Positions 17,750-26,881 of a stretch of 64,000 bases of DNA are shown one piece after another. Each line of letters opens with the position of its first letter. The first letter of the stretch is position 1. The DNA lies in NCBI RefSeq assembly GCF_900465345.1, contig NZ_UEGO01000004.1, forward strand, positions 186,001 to 250,000, given 5' to 3'. The position numbers were made by a program, and so were the translations under genes. The notes beneath the pieces were generated by a model, which saw only the letters and a program-made list of their open reading frames with translations, ran no database searches and was not told where the DNA came from. Source of the stretch: Asaia bogorensis. GTDB lineage: Bacteria; Pseudomonadota; Alphaproteobacteria; Acetobacterales; Acetobacteraceae.

Positions 17750-18298
17750 TCAGTCGAGTACGGCGCAGGCGATACGTGCACCGGCGCCACCGATCGGCTG
17801 GGTCGTATAATCATCGGGGCTGATGTGGATGATCAGTGCCGCACCGTCGGCATCCTTGAGCGCGGGTCGCTCACCTGCACCATGCAGCGAAACAAGCGTC
17901 GAATACAGCTCGACAGTCGCTGTGCCATCGGGTGCTACATAAAGATTGGGCAGATCACCAGCATCATTCGCGTTTGGCGTAAGCAGACCATGCACGACAG
18001 GCGTCACCGCATGAACATGACCGCCCGCGCTTGTGAATTTCGGTGGGGTGCAGCTGCCTTTCTCATGGAAATGCATGCCATGCCAGCCGGGCGCCAGACC
18101 CTGAGCCGTGATACGCAGCAGAACACCCCGTGGGGCTTCGGTCACGCTGACCGTTCCATGCGCCTTGCCGTCCGTGCCAAGCAATGTGCCCCTGGCACTG
18201 TCTGCCGCCTGCGCCTGCGACAGACCGGCAGGGGAGAGAGCGATGACCGCCCCCCCCAGGAGAAAAACAGAAAGCATCTTGTTCATGGCATGACGCAT
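17750..18298 (-). CDS. sodC: Periplasmic Cu/Zn superoxide dismutase
   Basis: 182 residues from ATG 18298, with a signal peptide of about 31 residues ending AQA. Copper ligands His76 and His78 (HFHEKGSC), His94 and His158 are present, as are the disulfide cysteines 83 and 178 and the GGAGARIAC loop. The zinc site is altered: His103 and Asp115 are seen, but the residue aligning with human His80 is Asp112 (NANDAGDLPN). It dismutates superoxide in the periplasm. The nearby catalase-like gene could remove the resulting peroxide. It may be a metal-site variant within the family. Confidence 0.88.
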   Translation of the reverse strand: MRHAMNKMLSVFLLGGAVIALSPAGLSQAQAADSARGTLLGTDGKAHGTVSVTEAPRGVLLRITAQGLAPGWHGMHFHEKGSCTPPKFTSAGGHVHAVTPVVHGLLTPNANDAGDLPNLYVAPDGTATVELYSTLVSLHGAGERPALKDADGAALIIHISPDDYTTQPIGGAGARIACAVLD

Positions 18299-18530
18299 GA
18301 GATCTGACCTCGACGTTGAAGAGAACGCTGCTGCTCCGAAACGGATGACAGCCGGGAAAGGTTCTGGACGGGAAACAGAAAGCTTGCCTGAGTTGAGACC
18401 GCTTCGCAACATGCCGTCTTGACACGCTATCCCGGTTATTCCCGGTCCAGAACCGTGTGCCACGCTTGTGCCGCCCGCGTTCCTGCCCGAAACTGGTTTT
18501 GCTCACCCCCAGGCACAAAGAGGCAACGCC

Positions 18531-18776
18531 ATGCTCGAACTCAGGCCCAATTGTGAATGTTGCAACACAGATCTCTCCCCCGCTACGAACGATGCCATGA
18601 TCTGCTCTTTCGAGTGCACATTCTGCGTGCGCTGCGCCACCGATCACCTTAAGGGCGTATGTCCCAATTGCAGCGGTGATCTGGTGCCCCGCCCTGTGCG
18701 GCCATCACGCTTTCTGGCCTCCAGCCCGGCGTCGACGCGCCGTGTGTTACGGGAGCAACCCTGCCCCAGCCTTTGA
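18531..18776 (+). CDS. DUF1272 small cysteine-rich protein
   Basis: 81 residues from ATG 18531; the longer upstream frame lacks support. Nine cysteines lie in the first 47 residues (CECC at 8-11, then C25, C29, C32, C35, C44 and C47), typical of the DUF1272 zinc-ribbon-like family. The conserved opening MLELRPNCECC and the FECTFC motif are intact. The function of the family is unknown. It stands alone between sodC and the catalase-like gene, a possible link to redox or metal handling. Confidence 0.82.
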   Translation: MLELRPNCECCNTDLSPATNDAMICSFECTFCVRCATDHLKGVCPNCSGDLVPRPVRPSRFLASSPASTRRVLREQPCPSL

Positions 18777-18923
18777 GCCGTTCCTGAAGTCGTTTTTAAA
18801 CCGGAATTTTCTAACACCCTGCGTGTCGATGCTCTAGCCTCAGGCCATGCGTAGGCCGTGAGCCCTGCCAGCATGGTGCTGACAGCTCACGGCATATCCG
18901 AAGGTACACGAGGCTGATTGGTC

Positions 18924-20006
18924 ATGGCAGACAAGGCTTCAAGCCCCTCGTCCGGTGCGTGGCGCTGGCTTGGTGTGGCGTCTCTTCCCTGCCTGCTCGC
19001 CATCGGCTTCGCTGTTGCTGGCGGGTGGTTGAGCCCCCACAGGGTCACACAGAATACATTGCTCGGCGCCTTGCAGGGCGTGGACGGCCATCATCCGGGC
19101 TTTCGGCGCAACCATGCCAAAGGCGTCTGTGTCACAGGGTGGTTCGAAGGCAATGGTGCCGCCGCCACCTATTCCACAGCCCCCTTCTTCGAGGCAGGTC
19201 GCGTGCCGGTCATCGGGCGCTTCGCTCTTGCCGGTGGAATGCCCTATCAGGGTGACGCACCGGGCAAGGTGCGCTCGCTGGCGCTGAGTCTGGAAGCACC
19301 GAACGGGCAGGAATGGCGCATGGGCGTCAATGACATCCCTGTCTTTCCGGTTCGCACACCGGCGGAGTTCCAGTCACTCCAGATCGCTGTTCGCCCCGAT
19401 CCGGCCACGGGCAAGCCTGACCCAGCGCGCGTGCAGGCTTTCAAAGCGTCCCATCCGTGGCTGGCTGAAGCCGGCGCGGCGCTGGCCAAAAGGCCGATTA
19501 CCCCCGGATTTGAAAACGATCGCTATAACAGCCTCGATTCCTTTCTGCTGCACGATGCCAAGGGGGGCACAACCCCTATGCGCTTCGCCCTGCGCCCTGC
19601 GGAAGATGTTGTAACCACCCCCCTGACAGGCGATGATGCCCTCTTCGAGCAGCTTGCCGCGGCCATGAGTGCTCATCCCCTGCGCTGGACGCTGGTGCTT
19701 ACCCTTGCCGGTCCAGGCGATGCCATCAATGACCCAAGCAAGGCCTGGTCTGCGCAGGACAGGCAGATCGAGGCTGGCACCCTGACGCTTGACAGGATCG
19801 AGAGCGAGGAGACCGGCCCCTGCACCGGCATCACCTATGACCCGTTGATCCTGCCGCAGGGGATAAGCGCCTCGGACGATCCGGTTCTTCAGGCCCGTTC
19901 AGCGGCCTATATGCGCTCTTTTGCCGAACGGTCACGCGAGCCCGTGCCTCAGCCTGCCGTCACACCCACGACGCTTGAGCAGAAGATGCCGGAGAAAGCA
20001 TCATGA
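18924..20006 (+). CDS. Membrane-anchored catalase-related peroxidase (SrpA-like)
   Basis: 360 residues with an N-terminal membrane anchor or signal at about 13-34, then a minimal catalase fold. The distal His64 is in NHAKG, Asn136 in GVNDIPVFPVR, and the proximal RxxxY tyrosine is Tyr329 in ARSAAYMRSF. This short family usually has peroxidase rather than strong catalase activity. Its stop overlaps the cytochrome b561 start (ATGA), suggesting quinol-derived electrons for periplasmic peroxide reduction; that role is inferred. ATG 18924 was taken over TTG 18918. Confidence 0.88.
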   Translation: MADKASSPSSGAWRWLGVASLPCLLAIGFAVAGGWLSPHRVTQNTLLGALQGVDGHHPGFRRNHAKGVCVTGWFEGNGAAATYSTAPFFEAGRVPVIGRFALAGGMPYQGDAPGKVRSLALSLEAPNGQEWRMGVNDIPVFPVRTPAEFQSLQIAVRPDPATGKPDPARVQAFKASHPWLAEAGAALAKRPITPGFENDRYNSLDSFLLHDAKGGTTPMRFALRPAEDVVTTPLTGDDALFEQLAAAMSAHPLRWTLVLTLAGPGDAINDPSKAWSAQDRQIEAGTLTLDRIESEETGPCTGITYDPLILPQGISASDDPVLQARSAAYMRSFAERSREPVPQPAVTPTTLEQKMPEKAS

Positions 20007-20548
20007 GCCCTCACCCTGTTTTCAGCCTGACATCGCGCCTGCTGCACTGGATGATGGCTGTACTGATTCTGATCATGATCTTTGTCGGTCTGTTCATGGC
20101 CTCCGGTGTGGGGCCGCACTACCATAGCCTTGTGTCGTTTCACCGCCCGCTGGGCATGGCCATTCTGCTTCTGGCTGTCCTGAGGTTGCTTAACCGCTGG
20201 CTGAACCCGCCTCCTGCCCTGCCCGCCGATCTGCCGAATCTCATGGCGCTCATGGCCAAAGCGTCGCACTGGACGCTTTACGCGCTCATGATCGGGTTAC
20301 CTCTGGTCGGCTGGGCCATGCTCTCGGCGGGCGGTTACCCAATCCCGCTTCTGGGCCACAGCTTTCTTCTGCCCCCGATCCTGCCACATGATGCAGCACT
20401 CTGGGGCTGGCTACGCCTCGCCCATACCATACTGGCCTTCTGTCTTTTCGGGCTCATCCTAGCCCATAGCGGGGCAGCGCTTTTTCATTTCCTGATCAGG
20501 CGCGACAGGGTGTTCCAGAGCATGACGGGGCAGGATCACGAGATCTGA
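20003..20548 (+). CDS. Cytochrome b561 family membrane protein
   Basis: 181 residues with four predicted membrane helices. Conserved histidines are near helix ends (His15 in RLLHW, His47 in SFHRPLG, and others in KASHW and RLAHT), matching the di-haem CybB-like family. It would pass electrons from the quinone pool to a periplasmic partner. The 4-base overlap with the catalase-like gene makes that protein the obvious partner. Confidence 0.9.
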   Translation: MSPHPVFSLTSRLLHWMMAVLILIMIFVGLFMASGVGPHYHSLVSFHRPLGMAILLLAVLRLLNRWLNPPPALPADLPNLMALMAKASHWTLYALMIGLPLVGWAMLSAGGYPIPLLGHSFLLPPILPHDAALWGWLRLAHTILAFCLFGLILAHSGAALFHFLIRRDRVFQSMTGQDHEI

Positions 20549-20596
20549 CATCGGCACCTTCCGCTGCCCTCTTGCAAAGCCGCGGGGCAACGGTTC

Positions 20597-21673
20597 ATGG
20601 GAGGCAAAACATCTCCGGATCCTCTTGTCATGCCGCGTGTCCCTTCCCCCGCCTTTGGTCTCGCCCTTGCCCTGCTGGCGTGGCAGCCCCGGCCTGCTCT
20701 GGCCAGTGAGACAACCGACAGGGCTCTCATCGTCAGCCGGGTCGATACGCTCTGTGCGGCCGTGCAGCAGAGCGCGCCCCCTGCGAGCGACCGGCCGGAT
20801 CCGGCGCAACGCGAGGCGTTACGGGGATGTGACAGCGAGGCCCTGTATTTTGGTATCGGCATGAAGGCCGATCCCGTCAGGGCGCGACTCTGTGCCTTTA
20901 CCGAACAGTCCCGGGAATCATCCCGGGTCGTGTGGGGTTATACAGGCAGCCATCTGCTGATGATGATCTACGCCAATGGCGAGGGGACTGCCCGCAACAT
21001 TGCCTATGCACAGAATCTGGCCTGTTCCACCTCTTTTGCCCCGGCGGAGCGCGACCTGCGGGTGTTGCATCTGCAGGCCATATCCGAAGGCACGGACAAG
21101 GCTCCTTTCGATTACTGCCATGACGCCACGGCGGGCGTTACGAGCGGCTATTGCGCAGCCCATCAGGCAAGGATTGCGAGCGAAGTCGAGAACCGGAAAA
21201 TCCGGGATTTTGCGTCCAGCCTTCCTCTCTCTGCCCGCCCGGCATTTTCCGCGCTTGTGGCGCAACAGAAACTCTGGGGAGAGGCCCGCGCCGCCAATGA
21301 GACGGATCTTTCAGGCTCGCTGCGCGCGGCTTTCGAGATACAGGAGCGCATGCTGCAACTGCGCGACTTCACCCAGATGCTGGCGCGCCTCGGGCATAGG
21401 CCCCTGCCGCCTCTCGGCAACGCGCAGCTCAATACCGCCAACACGCGCATGCAGATGGCTCTGAGACGGCTTGCTGGCCAGAAAAACATCGGCGGCACAA
21501 CCATCAATTCGAGTGACATCGAAAAGGCCCAGAGCGCTTTTCTGGCCTACCGGCAGGCATGGGGTAGTTTCGCCACCACAGCTTATCCTCACTGGGGGCG
21601 TGACGCCGCCGAAGCCTGGGTCACGATGAAACGGGCCGATATGCTGGAACACCTCGCCGCCTTGCTGGATTGA
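20597..21673 (+). CDS. Exported protein with LprI-like (DUF1311) C-terminal region
   Basis: 358 residues with a signal peptide ending near ALAS (about residue 37). The middle contains several cysteines (for example ARLCAF, DYCHDA and SGYCAAH). The C-terminal third (IEKAQSAFLAYRQAWGSF ... WVTMKRADML) resembles LprI/DUF1311 lysozyme-inhibitor-like domains; the match is by eye only. Start is ATG 20597, with ATG 20630 also able to give a signal peptide. It follows cytochrome b561 by 48 bases and may be part of the same transcript. Confidence 0.65.
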   Translation: MGGKTSPDPLVMPRVPSPAFGLALALLAWQPRPALASETTDRALIVSRVDTLCAAVQQSAPPASDRPDPAQREALRGCDSEALYFGIGMKADPVRARLCAFTEQSRESSRVVWGYTGSHLLMMIYANGEGTARNIAYAQNLACSTSFAPAERDLRVLHLQAISEGTDKAPFDYCHDATAGVTSGYCAAHQARIASEVENRKIRDFASSLPLSARPAFSALVAQQKLWGEARAANETDLSGSLRAAFEIQERMLQLRDFTQMLARLGHRPLPPLGNAQLNTANTRMQMALRRLAGQKNIGGTTINSSDIEKAQSAFLAYRQAWGSFATTAYPHWGRDAAEAWVTMKRADMLEHLAALLD

Positions 21674-21729
21674 AGGACGCAAGCAGGGAGATAACCGGTG
21701 CCAGACCAGCATCAGCCTCCCGGATATGA

Positions 21730-21755
21730 AAAAAGCGACCGAATGGTCGCTTTTT
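21730..21755. terminator. Bidirectional intrinsic terminator
   Basis: A perfect stem AAAAAGCGACC with GGTCGCTTTTT around a GAAT loop. It has A and T tracts at both ends and lies between convergent genes. It is the clearest intrinsic terminator in the window. Confidence 0.85.
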
Positions 21756-21779
21756 CCCGTTTCAATCCGGCTGAGACTT

Positions 21780-22238
21780 TCAGTCAACCAGCTGGAAAGA
21801 CAGACCCTGACCACCGGCGGCGAGATGCGCCCCACGTGTTGCAGTCGTGATCTTGATCTTCACGCCATTGCTGTTGCTCAGAATGGCGCCACCGATCCCA
21901 CGATCCAGCGTCGCGTCGCCATTCAGAGCGCCGTAACCGCCATCGAAATCGTGCAGGTTCTTCAGATTATATACGACACCCGTTGCCTCGATCTTCGAGA
22001 AACCGACAGCAGCAATATTGCCGCCCGAAATCTTGAAGCGATAGGTCTTGTGGCCATAGGTCAGTGTGCCTTGGCCCCAGGTGTAGCCAATGCCCACATC
22101 GGCAGATTTTGCCATCAGGGTGATGTGGCCAACGGGGGTGCCCAGTGCGTCGGGGGCTGCATGCGCTACCGGCATGACGGCCAGAGCCGCTGCGGCAAAG
22201 GTCGAAGCAGCAAGGGCACGGCGGGTAAATGAGCGCAT
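21780..22238 (-). CDS. Conserved exported beta-rich protein
   Basis: 152 residues from ATG 22238 behind AGAGGA. The signal peptide MRSFTRRALAAS...AHA is about 27 residues. The mature part has repeating short beta-type segments (GIGYTWGQGTLTYGHKTYRF, GVVYNLKNLHDFDG, NSNGVKIKI), the style of small periplasmic proteins found across Proteobacteria. I recognise the pattern but not a defined function. It is monocistronic, ending at the shared terminator. Confidence 0.7.
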   Translation of the reverse strand: MRSFTRRALAASTFAAAALAVMPVAHAAPDALGTPVGHITLMAKSADVGIGYTWGQGTLTYGHKTYRFKISGGNIAAVGFSKIEATGVVYNLKNLHDFDGGYGALNGDATLDRGIGGAILSNSNGVKIKITTATRGAHLAAGGQGLSFQLVD

Positions 22239-22380
22239 TGTTATTGTTCCTCTCAGAAAGGGAATGCGTTGCGGTTCGTTAACTCCCTGCATCGCTTTTC
22301 GTTCCCGCCCCGCCTGCATGATCGCGAGGCGTTGACCTCAAGGCGGGCCAACGCTGCACGAAGGGCGTACGGGGGGTGGT

Positions 22381-23373
22381 TCAGTCGCGCTGCGGCGGGG
22401 CCATGAAATCCGGCTCAATGGCATCAGGCACATTGTCACGCAGGATAGTCTCGATTTCGGCCTTTTCCTGCTCGCTCAATGACCAGCCATAGGCCTCGGC
22501 CACTCCGTCAATCTGTTCCGGCTTGCGTGCGCCCCAGAGCGCCACCGTCGGCCCCTGATCGAGCACCCAGCGAATGGCCAGCGCCAGAATGGATTTGTCG
22601 TGACGCGCGGCGATGGCCTTCAGCGCTTCGACAGCAGCGAGATAGCGTCCGAATACTGGCTGCTGGAATTTCGGATCGCTGCTGCGCAGGTCATCCTTGG
22701 GGAAATGCGTTTCACCCGTCATCTTGCCCGCCAGAAGGCCGCGACAGAGAGGACCATAGGCCATCACGATTGCGTCATGAGCCTTGGCATAAGGCAGAAT
22801 GTCACGCTCGGTCGTGACGCGCTCGAACAGGTTATAGGGCGGCTGGATGGTGCTGATCGGGGTGATGGCCCCGAACCGGTCCATATCATCAACCGAGAAA
22901 TTGCTAACCCCGATGGCACGGATCTTGCCTTCGCGACGAAGCTTCTCCAGCTCATGGGCAGTTTCCTCAACCGGCGTCTTGCCGTCAGGCCAGTGCACCT
23001 GCTCCAGATCGATCACATCGGTCCCAAGGCGTCGCAGAGAGTCTTCCACCTCCTTGCGGATGCGTTCGGGACGGCTGTCACGATAGACTTTCTGATCATC
23101 TGTCCAGGCCAGACCAAGCTTTGTGGCCAGCACGACCTTGTCGCGTCGACCGCCCTCCAACGCCCGACCGATAACCTCCTCGCTGTGGCCAAACCCGTAA
23201 ACCGGCGCTGTATCGATGAAGTTGATTCCGTTATCGATCGCCTTGTGAATGGTGCGTATGGCGTTGTCGTCATCGGGGCCACCCCACATCCAGCCGCCAA
23301 TTGCCCATGTTCCCAGGGCGATGCGGGTTACAGGCTTGTCGATATTCCTGATGCTGATCGTATCGGCTGTCAT
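22381..23373 (-). CDS. Aldo/keto reductase
   Basis: 330 residues from ATG 23373, with GGAGA 8 bases upstream; ATG 23388 is weaker. The catalytic tetrad of the AKR superfamily is visible: Asp54 and Tyr59 (DTAPVYG), Lys85 (LATKLG) and His127 (EQVHWPD). It reduces aldehydes or ketones with NADPH; the substrate is not evident. It is a single gene divergent from the O-antigen ligase-like gene. Confidence 0.9.
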   Translation of the reverse strand: MTADTISIRNIDKPVTRIALGTWAIGGWMWGGPDDDNAIRTIHKAIDNGINFIDTAPVYGFGHSEEVIGRALEGGRRDKVVLATKLGLAWTDDQKVYRDSRPERIRKEVEDSLRRLGTDVIDLEQVHWPDGKTPVEETAHELEKLRREGKIRAIGVSNFSVDDMDRFGAITPISTIQPPYNLFERVTTERDILPYAKAHDAIVMAYGPLCRGLLAGKMTGETHFPKDDLRSSDPKFQQPVFGRYLAAVEALKAIAARHDKSILALAIRWVLDQGPTVALWGARKPEQIDGVAEAYGWSLSEQEKAEIETILRDNVPDAIEPDFMAPPQRD

Positions 23374-23480
23374 GACAGGTTTCTCCATTCGTGTGAGGTC
23401 ACATGCTGTTTCATACGGTGGAGAACCGTGTTCGTTGCCTCACTTGCGCCTGATGCGCCGAGCGGGCATCACCGCAGATC

Positions 23481-24866
23481 ATGACACGCCGCGCCCGCCT
23501 TACTTCCGTGCTTGATCGCCTTGGTTTCGGGGCGACGCTGCTTCTGCCTGTCTTTCTGACTCATGGCAGGCTGTTTTCAGAGATCATGATGGACCTGCTG
23601 GCCGTCGGCCTGCTGGCGCGATCGGCGCTGGGGCTTGGCTGGGGCTGGGGTCGGCAGTTCTGGGTCCGTGTGGCCCTGCTGTGGTGGGGTTGGCAGATTG
23701 TTTGCTCACTGCCCCATATCGGCATTGGCTCGTCGCAGGCGCTCACGCAGTCCATTCTCGCCATACGGTTTCCCCTCATGGCGGCAGCCCTTCAGGTCTG
23801 GACGCTGCGCGATGAACCATCACGGGCGACAATGCGCTGGGTTCTGGTCACCTGTTGCGGATATTTCGTGCTGCAATTTCTGGTGCAGGCCATCTTCGGG
23901 CATAATCTCTTCGGCTACCCGCGTTATATCGACGGGACGCTGACCGGACCCTATGCCCACCCCAGAGCGGCAGCGCCTTTCTCCCGTCTGGTACTGCCGG
24001 TCATGATGCTGGGCTGCGCCTGGCTGATGGCCCGCCCCATCAAGGCACCTGCCACAGGCTCCCCGGGAACGCGCAACGGCAATCCGCACAGGACAACCCT
24101 CCCCGTTTTCATGGCCATGAGTGGGCTGGCTGTTATTGTGCTGGGGATTATGGTCCTGGCCGGGCAGCGTATTCCCATGGCGCTTACCGCGCTCGGGATC
24201 GGCATTTGTGCCCTGTTCTATCGCCCTTTGCGCCCTGCTGCCCTGGTCGGGGCCCTCAGTCTGCCCGTCCTGGTCTTGCTGGTGCGCGTTCTTGCGCCTC
24301 AGGCTTTTCAGCATCTCATCGTGTTGGCCGCTCATCAGCTCTCGCATTTCTGGGAGTCGCATTACGGTCTGGTCTTTACCCGTGCGATTGTCATTGCGCA
24401 GGCCCATCCCGTCACCGGGCTCGGTTACGACGCCTTCCGTCACGCCTGCGCCGATCCGGCCTATCTGCATGGTCTGCCCTGGCTCAGCACAGCCAGCGAT
24501 GGCGGCGGCACAGGCATCTGCGTCCAGCATGCGCATAATCACTATCTGCAGGCGCTGACCAATGCCGGACTACCGGGGCTCTTCCTGTTCGGTGGGCTGG
24601 TTTTTGCGTGCCTGCGCGCACTCTGGCCTGTGCAAGGGGCTCATCATGCCTGGCGCATCGGCCTGTTCGCGGCCTTCTTCGTTCAGGAATGGCCCTTTGC
24701 CTCAGCCAGCGACTTCCTCAACCTGCCTCTCGGCGGATGGGCCTTCATGCTGCTTGGCGTCGGACTGGCCGAGGCCGCGGCCCTGGGGGCCCCGACCTTG
24801 GGGGCCGCCTCTGTTCCTCGCGACAAGGCAACCCTATATGCAGTGCCGACCGTAACCTCTCGCTAA
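23481..24866 (+). CDS. O-antigen ligase (WaaL/RfaL)-family membrane protein
   Basis: 461 residues with about ten hydrophobic segments. A large periplasmic loop between late helices has GLGYDAFRHACADP and the family motif HAHNHYLQALTNAGLPGL. WaaL-type enzymes attach polymer chains to lipid A-core or related acceptors in the periplasm, and Wzy polymerases share the fold, so the precise reaction is open. It is followed after 14 bases by the cobW-like gene, which may be cotranscribed but is functionally unrelated. No other LPS genes are adjacent. Confidence 0.82.
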   Translation: MTRRARLTSVLDRLGFGATLLLPVFLTHGRLFSEIMMDLLAVGLLARSALGLGWGWGRQFWVRVALLWWGWQIVCSLPHIGIGSSQALTQSILAIRFPLMAAALQVWTLRDEPSRATMRWVLVTCCGYFVLQFLVQAIFGHNLFGYPRYIDGTLTGPYAHPRAAAPFSRLVLPVMMLGCAWLMARPIKAPATGSPGTRNGNPHRTTLPVFMAMSGLAVIVLGIMVLAGQRIPMALTALGIGICALFYRPLRPAALVGALSLPVLVLLVRVLAPQAFQHLIVLAAHQLSHFWESHYGLVFTRAIVIAQAHPVTGLGYDAFRHACADPAYLHGLPWLSTASDGGGTGICVQHAHNHYLQALTNAGLPGLFLFGGLVFACLRALWPVQGAHHAWRIGLFAAFFVQEWPFASASDFLNLPLGGWAFMLLGVGLAEAAALGAPTLGAASVPRDKATLYAVPTVTSR

Positions 24867-24880
24867 GACCCGGAGTGCCG

Positions 24881-25843
24881 ATGTCCGAGACCAAGATCCC
24901 CGTCACCGTTCTCACCGGCTTTCTCGGTGCCGGGAAAACCACGCTGCTCAACCATATTCTCTCGAGCGAGCACGGGCGCAAATATGCCGTTCTCGTCAAT
25001 GAGTTCGGCGAACTGGGCGTCGATGGCGATCTGGTGGTCGATGCGGATGAAGAGGTGTTCGAGACCAATAACGGTTGCATCTGCTGTACCGTACGCGGCG
25101 ATCTGATCCGTATCCTCGGCAGCCTGCTGCGTCGTCGTGGCAAGTTTGACGGTATCATTGTCGAGACCACCGGTCTTGCCGATCCGGCCCCCGTGGCCCA
25201 AACCTTTTTCGTGGACGAAAACCTGCGCGAGAAATCACGCCTCGACGCCGTCGTAACCGTGGTCGACGCCTATAATGTCATCCAGACGCTGGACGAGAGC
25301 CCCGAGGCGATCCGTCAGGTGGCGTTTGCGGATGTGATCATTCTCAACAAGACCGATCTCGTGGATGAAGCCGGGCTTGAGGCCATCGAGGCGCGTCTGC
25401 GCGGGATCAATGCCAGCGTGCAGATCCATCGTGCCCAGCACAGCGCCGTGGCACTCAGCACTGTGCTCGATCAGGGCGGGTTCGACCTCGAACGCGCGCT
25501 GGAAACCATGCCGGACTTCCTTGAGAACAACGAGCACTCGCATGAGGAGGGCGTTACCAGCATGTCCTTCGCCGTCGAGGAGCCGCTTGACGAACAGCGC
25601 TTCCAGGCGTGGATCGGCGCGATCCTTCAGGAACAGGGCGCGGATATCCTGCGGTCCAAGGGCATCATGCATTTTGCGGGCAAGGATGAGCGCTTTGCGT
25701 TCCAGGCCGTGCACATGATGGCCGATGGCGACTATATCGGCAAAGGCAAGGAGGGCGAGAGCAAGGAATCGCGCATCGTCTTCATCGGTCGCAACCTCAA
25801 CCGTCCGCAGCTTCGTCGTGGCTTTGAAAGCTGCCGCGCATGA
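24881..25843 (+). CDS. CobW/COG0523 G3E-family GTPase (metallochaperone)
   Basis: 320 residues from ATG 24881 behind CGGAG. Walker A GFLGAGKT (13-20), the metal-binding GCICC (65-69), NKTD (156-159) and a C-terminal CobW_C domain are all present. A short His/acid loop NNEHSHEEG (216-224) could bind metal. COG0523 proteins insert or allocate metals, usually zinc or cobalt. The ATGA overlap with a WD40 gene is the main clue to its job. No zinc-responsive site was identified. Confidence 0.92.
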   Translation: MSETKIPVTVLTGFLGAGKTTLLNHILSSEHGRKYAVLVNEFGELGVDGDLVVDADEEVFETNNGCICCTVRGDLIRILGSLLRRRGKFDGIIVETTGLADPAPVAQTFFVDENLREKSRLDAVVTVVDAYNVIQTLDESPEAIRQVAFADVIILNKTDLVDEAGLEAIEARLRGINASVQIHRAQHSAVALSTVLDQGGFDLERALETMPDFLENNEHSHEEGVTSMSFAVEEPLDEQRFQAWIGAILQEQGADILRSKGIMHFAGKDERFAFQAVHMMADGDYIGKGKEGESKESRIVFIGRNLNRPQLRRGFESCRA

Positions 25844-26874
25844 GCGAGATGACCGAACTCCTCGCCACACGTGGCGCGGAAAAGACCATTGGTTCGCCCG
25901 TTACCGTCGCCGCCTGCGCCCGCGACGGCCAGACCTTCGCGCTCGGCACGGTCGAAGGCGAGATCTTCCTGATCCCTGTTGCCGGGATCAAACATCCTGA
26001 AACATGGCAGCGCATCGAGGCCCATGACGGTGCCGTGCTCTGCCTCACTGCCGATACCGGCAAAACAGGTTTCGTTAGCGGTGGCGAGGATAACCGCCTG
26101 TGCCGCACCCTGCCCGATGGCACGGTGAGCGAACTGCACAAGTGCCGCCGCTGGGTGGATTGCGTGGCCACGACCCCTGACCATCTGGCCTTTTCGACCG
26201 GCAAGCAGCTTGAGATCCGCGACGCCTCCGGCGAGACGACCCTCAAGACCCTTGAGCACCCCTCGACCGTTACCGGCATCGTTTTTGACGCCAAGGGCAA
26301 GCGTGTCGCTGCATCACATTATAACGGCGTGTCGATGTGGTTTGTTGGCGCGAAAGTGGACACGGTGCGCCCCCTCGAATGGAAGGGCAGTCACACCACC
26401 CTCGCCATCCATCCGGCTGGCGAGGCCCTCGTGACCGCGATGCAGGAAAATGACCTGCATGGCTGGCGCCTGTCTGACAGCCATAACATGCGCATGAGCG
26501 GCTACCCCAAGCGCGTGACCTCGCTCTCCTTTACCCGTAACGGGCGCTGGCTTGCGACCTCAGGCGCCGATGCCATCGTGCTCTGGCCTTTCTTCGGCGG
26601 CGGCCCGATGGGCAAACCCCCGACCGAACTTGCGCGCCTGCCTGGCGTGTTCTGTTCGGCCGTTGCGGCCCACCCCAAGAACGACATCATTGCGGCAGGC
26701 TTTGAAGATGGCTCAGTTCTTCTCGCCGAACTCGGCTCCGAGCGTGTCCTGCCCATTTGCCTTGGCAAACGTGGCAAGGTAACCGGCCTGGTCTTTTCCC
26801 CGCTCGGTGGTGTGATGGTATTCGGTACGGATGACGGCGTGATTGCCGCCATCGATCTTTCTTCGGCAGGCTAG
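25840..26874 (+). CDS. WD40-repeat beta-propeller protein
   Basis: 344 residues without signal peptide, so cytoplasmic. Repeating blade motifs end in WD-like strands, for example VTGIVFDAKGKRVAASHYNG, VTSLSFTRNGRWLATSGADA and VTGLVFSPLGGVMVFGTDDG. About seven blades fit the length. Propellers act as binding platforms. Translational coupling to the CobW GTPase suggests a client or scaffold role in metal delivery; that is inference from context. The codon bias is strong and uniform. Confidence 0.85.
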   Translation: MSEMTELLATRGAEKTIGSPVTVAACARDGQTFALGTVEGEIFLIPVAGIKHPETWQRIEAHDGAVLCLTADTGKTGFVSGGEDNRLCRTLPDGTVSELHKCRRWVDCVATTPDHLAFSTGKQLEIRDASGETTLKTLEHPSTVTGIVFDAKGKRVAASHYNGVSMWFVGAKVDTVRPLEWKGSHTTLAIHPAGEALVTAMQENDLHGWRLSDSHNMRMSGYPKRVTSLSFTRNGRWLATSGADAIVLWPFFGGGPMGKPPTELARLPGVFCSAVAAHPKNDIIAAGFEDGSVLLAELGSERVLPICLGKRGKVTGLVFSPLGGVMVFGTDDGVIAAIDLSSAG

Positions 26875-26881
26875 GCTTTTC

